Assembly (NCBI RefSeq): GCF_019649055.1
Contig: NW_026570267.1
Location: 62,001-126,000 of the forward strand
From: Paramacrobiotus metropolitanus
Taxonomy: Eukaryota > Tardigrada > Eutardigrada > Parachela > Macrobiotidae
DNA: 64,000 nt
Direction: 5' to 3'
Below, piece by piece: positions 58,626 through 64,000 of the stretch. Position numbers and translations under genes: made by a program. The notes beneath the pieces are model-generated. The model did not search any database and was not told the origin of the DNA. It saw nothing but the letters and a program-made list of their open reading frames with translations. Position 1 is the stretch's first letter. Every line of letters starts with the position of its first letter.

Positions 58626-61600
58626 TTAATTCAACTTCTTTGGAATGGACATGTGAATTATGGAAGGACCATCGACGCGCTCCATGACCCCGTCGGCATC
58701 ATCGCCGCTGCCGGATATCGGCGTGATCGGTACGCTACCGTTGGATGGACTATCTGGCAAGTTGACTGCCCCAGTCGAAGAGGTAACGACCACGGTGGTG
58801 GTCTCGCCGGTCACGCCGCCTTCGGATCCACTAGTCACTTGGGAAGTGGTGACCTCAGATACCGGCGTCGTGGAATCGGTACCGCCAATAGTCGATGCAC
58901 TCTCTGCGGCCGTTGTACTTTCGCTGGTCGGTGTTGTGGAGGTGGGCTCCAGGAAAACGGTGGCTGAAACCTCGGTTGACGACATGGTTACTGGTACCGG
59001 GGTTTCCGTCCCACTCGTGGAGGTGGGGTCGGTTGGTGCACCTGTCGGCACTTCGGGGTTAACTGAGTGATCTGTGCTGGAAACCTGGGTCGTAGTATAG
59101 ACAGCTGTTGTTTCAGCAGTTGGTGTTTCGGTGGTAACAGCGGCTGTTGCAACGGTTGTCTCATCCTGAACTGGTAGCGACGTAAACGTCACCGCCTCAG
59201 ATGTGGCTGCGTCAGGTATGGTTGTTACTTCTGCATTAGTTGTGGTCACTGGAGAGGAGCTGTCTTGAGCGGCGGTGGAGGTGGAGGGAGATTCCGTGCT
59301 CGTAGAATCCTGAACTGCCGATGTTGTTGAAAACGTACTATCGGTAGCCGCGCTGGTCGTGGTGACTTCAACGACTGAACCGGAAGTTGTGCTAGCCGCC
59401 GCGTCCGTTGTCGTGACCTCTACAGGTGCTGTGCTCGTAACGGTAACTTCACTGGTGGCGACATCGGAAACTGACGTAGTTTGAGGAACTTCCGTTGCTG
59501 TGCTTGCAAGGGTGGTTTCTTCGACCGGTAATGCAGTAGATGTGCCTTCGGTAACCGGGTTGCTTGTGGTGTCACCTTCGGTCACGCCTGAAGTAGTCGT
59601 AACAGTTGCGGCCTCCGATGCGGTTACTGCAGCTTCGGTTGTCACTTCCGGAGCGATGGTTGTTCCGGAAGAGGTGACCTCTTCAACTACTAGGGTCGTC
59701 ACCTCGACAGGCGAACTGGTTGTCGACAAGTCGTCGACCGGTGAAGAAGTGGTAACTTCCACAGTGGTAGGAGCAACGGTAGTATCTTGAGACGAACCAG
59801 AAGTTGGGGTCGAATCTTCGGTTATCGGTGGATTCCCTTCAGTGGAGGTACCGGAATTCGTCGTATCCGAATTCGATACACTGGAGGTGGCCTCGGTAAC
59901 GGGGGCTGCTGTTTCCGAGACGGGAATTTCTGTTGAACTTGGCTGCACTGCAGTGGAGGAATCAGTACTCACAGGACCAGCAGTAGTAGTAACCGCTTCA
60001 GTCGATGAGGTTTCTTCGGATGGGAGTGTAAATGTGAACGCGTCCGTAGTAGTTGCCGTGGTGGTTGAATCGGAACTTCCCGAAACTACGGGTGTGCTTC
60101 CTGTTATACAATTTTTTTTATAGAAAAACCTGCACAAAACGTTATGGATAGTAAGTCATATTGAAATACCTTCGGTGCTTGTTGCAACGGTGGTGGCAGG
60201 TTCGGTAACAGGTGCAGCGGTAGTCGGTACTTCGGTGGATGCCGGCTCGGTCACATTTGCAGCTGTAGATGGCGCTTCGGTGCTAGCCTGTTCGGTCGTT
60301 GGCGATTCGGTGGTAGGTGATTCGGTAGTTGGTAATTCGGTGGTTGCCGGCTCGGTCACATTTGCAGTTGTAGATTGCGCTTCGGTGGTAGCCGGTTCGG
60401 TAGTGGGTGCCTCGGTGGTAGGTGATTCGGTAGTTGGGGATTCTGTTGTAGAAGATTCGGTAGTTGGGGCGTCGGTACTAGCCGGTTCGGTAACGTTTGC
60501 AACTGAAATTGGTGCTTCGGTGGTAGCCGATTCGGTAGTGGGTGTCTCGGTGGTAGGTGATTCGGTAGTTGGGGATTCTGTTGTAGAAGATTCGGTAGTT
60601 GGGGCGTCGGTACTAGCCGGTTCGGTAACGTTTGCAACTGTAATTGGCAGTTCGGTAGTAGCCGGTTCGGTAACATGTGCAGCAGCTGTAGATGGCGCTT
60701 CGGTAGTAGCTGGTTCAGTAGTTGGTAATTCGGTGCTAGCCGGTTCGGTAACGTTTGCAACTGTAGTGGTTGCTTCGGTGGTAGCCGGTTCCGTGGATGG
60801 TGCTTTGGTGGTAGCCGGCTCGGTAGTTGGGGCTTCGGTACTAGCCGGTTCGGTAGTGAGTGCCTCGGTAGTAGCCGGTTCAGTAGTTGGTAATTCGGTG
60901 CTAGCCGGTTCGGTAACGTTTGCAGCTGTAGTTGGTGCTTCAGTGGTAGCCGGTTCCGTGGTTGGTGCTTCGGTACTTGTTGGTTCGGTGACGTTTGCAA
61001 CTGTAGTGGGTGCTGCGGTAGTAGCTGGTTCAGTAGTTGGCAATTCGGTGCTAGCCGGTTCGGTAACGTTTGCAGCTGTAGTTGGTGCCTCGGTAATTGC
61101 CGGTTCCGTAGTCGGTGCTTCGGTGCTAGCCGGATCGGTAACATCTGTGCCGGTAGTCGTTGGTTTGGTGCTGGCTGGGGAAGTGTGCGTGACGGTAGTG
61201 GGGTCGGAAACTGGCACGGCGGTAGTCGTGGGTTTTGTCGAGGCCACTGGATGCAGTATATCATTCGGCATACACATTCGCAAATTCGCCACAAATGTGT
61301 GGTTTGGTGGGCAGTGTTTCAGGTGTGAAGTCCCATTTATGCATTCGTAATAACTATCAAATTAAACATGTTTTTTAGTTTTCATCTAAGAAGAAAATAT
61401 CCAGATCCTCAATGCTTAAGCAAAACATAGTGCAGAGGATATCATGCAGTTAGTTAAGGCCACAGGGATATAACAGCAACAGGCTGGGAGAAATTTTGCG
61501 GAAAATATAATATAAATATTCATAGTACGATTGACTTACTCTCCGTCCGCAACGGGATGGTTGAACTTTCCATTGGGTCTGGGGCACTTAAAATGGGGCT

Positions 61601-64000
61601 TATGGCCGAAACCGGCACCGCATGGCACATCTTGCGGCCAATCGCAGACCTTCTTCGCCTCACTCCACAGCAGATTACCGGGACATAGTAAGTGATAGGA
61701 GCGGAAATTGACGCACTGGTAGAAGCGCCGGCAGCTCTGTGGATCCGGGAAGTAGCCATGCCGGCGAGGACAAATAAATTTGCGTGATCGGGGCTGATGG
61801 CTTCCTGTAAGACAAACTCATTCATGTTGACACTGGCCATCTGACCTATCACACTGACATAACTATGACATGACCCGGAAGCAGCATCATCGCTTCCGCA
61901 ACAGTTTTTCATGCTATTTTGTCAAGGGTCAAGCATAAAATGTATACTATATGTTTAAAGTATACCTAATAATTACCTATTCATATTTCGCTTAATATAA
62001 TAATATTATTTTACATTATTATTTTGTGTAGTATTAATTTTCGTTATATATGTGTTACTTATTGAATGCTAATTTGCTATATATATTTATTTTACTTATC
62101 GGGTATTTTAAAATGCATTATTATTATTTTCATTTGCTGTGTGTTTATTGATAATTAATAATAAATAAACAGTTAATAGATATTAAGATCGATTGTAATT
62201 ACTGACCTTGGCAATTGACGTGTTGTTCGTTTTCGCATTTTCGCTTTTCCTTATCGTAGAGTGTTCCTTGACCACAGGTTCGCAGACGCGGATGCCAGTT
62301 CTCGCAGTGATAGAACTTGGAGCAATCAAAGGGATGCCCAAAAATGCCGTTTTCTGTTGGGCACTTAAAATCCGGATCCCGACGGGCGGGTGCATCGGTA
62401 GTCGCCACCAAAGGCGGAACTGGATCATCATGGTGATTAGCGGGAAGAATGACCTTTCCGTCCACGCACTTGCCACCACGAGCCCATTCACAACGCTATA
62501 ACAGAATAAATTTTTCGTACAAGTTTAACATTTAACCAGCAAAAAATATATACAGTACTCTGTTCCACAGCAATAAATCATTCTCGAAAGTAAAACTACA
62601 AACACATAACATTTTTTTATAATATAAGCACACCTGTTCAGTGAAGTTGAAGAAAAGCGGCTTGGGGCACGATTGCAAGAAGGCGATTTGTCCATCACCG
62701 CAACTCCAGAACAACGTACAGTCGCTTTCGTGTGCATATAATCCCTGCGCTTCTGGGCATACAAAATCCTTATCGTCAATCTCGTTGTGGAGGGATCGTT
62801 TGGGGCGCAACAACTGGTTATTCACAACTGGTGCCCAGGGATACTGAACTTGTTGACCAGCGGTCAGTTGGCCGTGTCCAGGTCGAGCCTCTTTCTGTGG
62901 AGAAAACATCTGGGGATTGGTCGGTGCACGTGGACGGGTGATGACCTCGCGTTCTACCTCGTCAGCACTGTTTCCGACTTGCGAGCTCGCTAATGATAAA
63001 AAACTTCGCTTTAAATGTAAGTAACTCAGAACTGAAAACACGTACATGCTGTGAAAATGTGTTTTTGTTAAGAAATGCAGTTATTTGTATTTTGTTGTAA
63101 TTCGTGCTTTGATGGTAATTACAGTATTAGCATCAAATCACTTACGCATAATCATACGACATCCCACGCCTGTATCCCAGCTGGCGGAACATTCTTTCTT
63201 CGTTTCATCGAATACGGAGCCGGATGGGCAGTGTGTACGATACCAGCCGCCGCCGGGCATACAACTAGAGTAATCGAAAACAGTGGATAAAATTATGTGG
63301 AACCAAAGATTATGTTGAATTTTTTTTAAAATACGTATTTGTAATTACTTACGTAATGTAAGCACTGCAGTCATTAGGATCGGCATAAACTCCTTGTGAC
63401 CCTTTGGGACAGCGGAAGGATACTGGCTGGCGGAGCTGCTCCGATTTCAGATATCCCACCGGTGGCGCTGCGGTACTGTTGTGAGACCGGTTGGTTACGA
63501 CAATCGTGGTCATAATGTTATTGGTTACGTACACTGTCGTCCCCGAGTCCGGGTGTTGAATGACCGTGGTGTCCGCGGGATAGGCTGCAGCAGGAGGAAC
63601 GTAATTTGCGGGAGGAACATTGGACGGTGCTCCGTAACTATTGTCCCCAGGTGCGTATGTACTGGCTACCGGTGCCGCGGTTGTTGCTCCCCATTATTAT
63701 AGGCAGAAGTAGTCTCACTGGATCCAGACCACGGGAACATTGTGGGAATGGTAGGATACGTCGCGAATGTGTTATACGGGCTGAACGTTCCATAGGTATT
63801 GTACGGGCTGAATGTCGACCCACCCGGAGCAACGGTGGTGGCGTCGTAACCACTTCCGGCTCCAGAGGTCACTGTCGTGTGATCGTTATAAACCGGTTGT
63901 GCAGTAGTAACAACAGCGCTATCATAACCTGGTTGACCATTAGGGTAGGATGCAGCCGGCGTCGGTGTCTGGTTACCACCGGTCTCAAAAGATGGACCAT
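58626..64000 (-). CDS. Chitin-binding (CBM14) Thr-rich mucin, 3' part
   Basis: Secreted matrix protein of peritrophin/mucin type; the CBM14 domains bind chitin, and Thr/Ser tracts carry O-glycans. The gene enters from beyond 64000, so N-terminus and signal peptide are missing. Minus-strand exons: 64000-63353, 63264-63146, 62989-62634, 62495-62207, 61804-61540, 61353-60170, 60100-58626; about 1,445 residues visible, phases consistent. Five CBM14 domains with the six-cysteine pattern are read: FRCPKGSQGVYADPNDC..., FVCPEAQGLYAHESDC..., FKCPTENGIFGHPFDC..., FICPRRHGYFPDPQSC..., FKCPRPNGKF...YYECINGTSHLKHC. Each is split by an intron or starts near one. Then come Thr-rich tandem repeats and a Thr/Ser/Val tail ending HMSIPKKLN without a membrane anchor. 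One base is missing near 63690 (C run on plus). Cuticle, gut lining or eggshell are possible sites. Confidence 0.88.
60170..61260 (-). repeat. Thr-rich mucin tandem repeats
   Basis: Degenerate units of about 11 residues (TEPATTEAPTT, TESPTTE) alternate with ANVTEPAST, giving DNA periods of 33-36 bases over 1.1 kb. The NVT sequons offer N-glycosylation in addition to dense O-glycosylation. Two blocks of about 120 bases (near 60420-60500 and 60550-60630) are nearly identical, showing recent unequal exchange. Confidence 0.88.

Noticed and set aside
60175-61350. 391-codon plus-strand open frame rich in Val, Gly, Ala and Ser
   Set aside because: It is the antisense of the mucin tandem repeats; a 33-base period without stops gives long shadow frames on the other strand. 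The minus strand has proper splicing and CBM14 domains.
1-64000. tRNA, rRNA, CRISPR or complete transposable elements
   Set aside because: I looked for B-box-like GGTTCGAATCC patterns, terminal repeats and transposase motifs by eye and saw none worth reporting; a tRNAscan or RepeatMasker run would be decisive.

Overview
The window is nuclear DNA from an animal. Genes are intron-rich with GT-AG junctions, and a mucin-like protein with five chitin-binding type-2 (CBM14) domains points to an ecdysozoan. A tardigrade or other panarthropod fits the short introns and mid-range GC, but I cannot fix the species from sequence alone. All gene models come from my own reading of splice sites and frames; no alignment or RNA data were available.

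From 1 to 4165 I see no supported gene. From 4166 to 46639 (+) lies one very large ankyrin gene of the invertebrate Ank2/UNC-44 type, with about 39 coding exons, about 27.4 kb of coding sequence and about 9,100 residues. Its order is: a short first exon; 24 ankyrin repeats (8045-14227); an unusual insert of about 1,500 residues (14866-19654); tandem ZU5 plus UPA, the spectrin-binding module (20781-22694); a death domain (22877-23288); a proline-rich segment and the conserved short-ankyrin tail (23807-25093); then more than 20 kb of low-complexity, repeat-rich 'giant' exons (25903-46639). An in-frame ATG exon at 25483 could start an isoform made only of the giant tail.

Three genes follow on the minus strand. 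47838-51382 encodes a ZCCHC8 homologue, the scaffold of the nuclear exosome targeting (NEXT) complex, with zinc knuckle, PSP domain and C-terminal MTR4-stimulating segment all recognisable. 53181-57176 encodes an RNA-binding protein whose C-terminal RRM resembles G3BP/Rasputin but which lacks a visible NTF2 domain. 58626-64000 is the 3' part of a secreted CBM14 and Thr-rich mucin gene that runs off the window.

The genes look functionally unrelated: a membrane-cytoskeleton scaffold, two RNA-metabolism proteins, and a cuticle or gut-matrix mucin. The ankyrin and ZCCHC8 genes converge, with predicted poly(A) signals about 100 bp apart. About 21 single-base frameshifts, many in homopolymers, interrupt otherwise open coding sequence in three of the four genes. 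I read them as consensus errors of a long-read assembly rather than biology.
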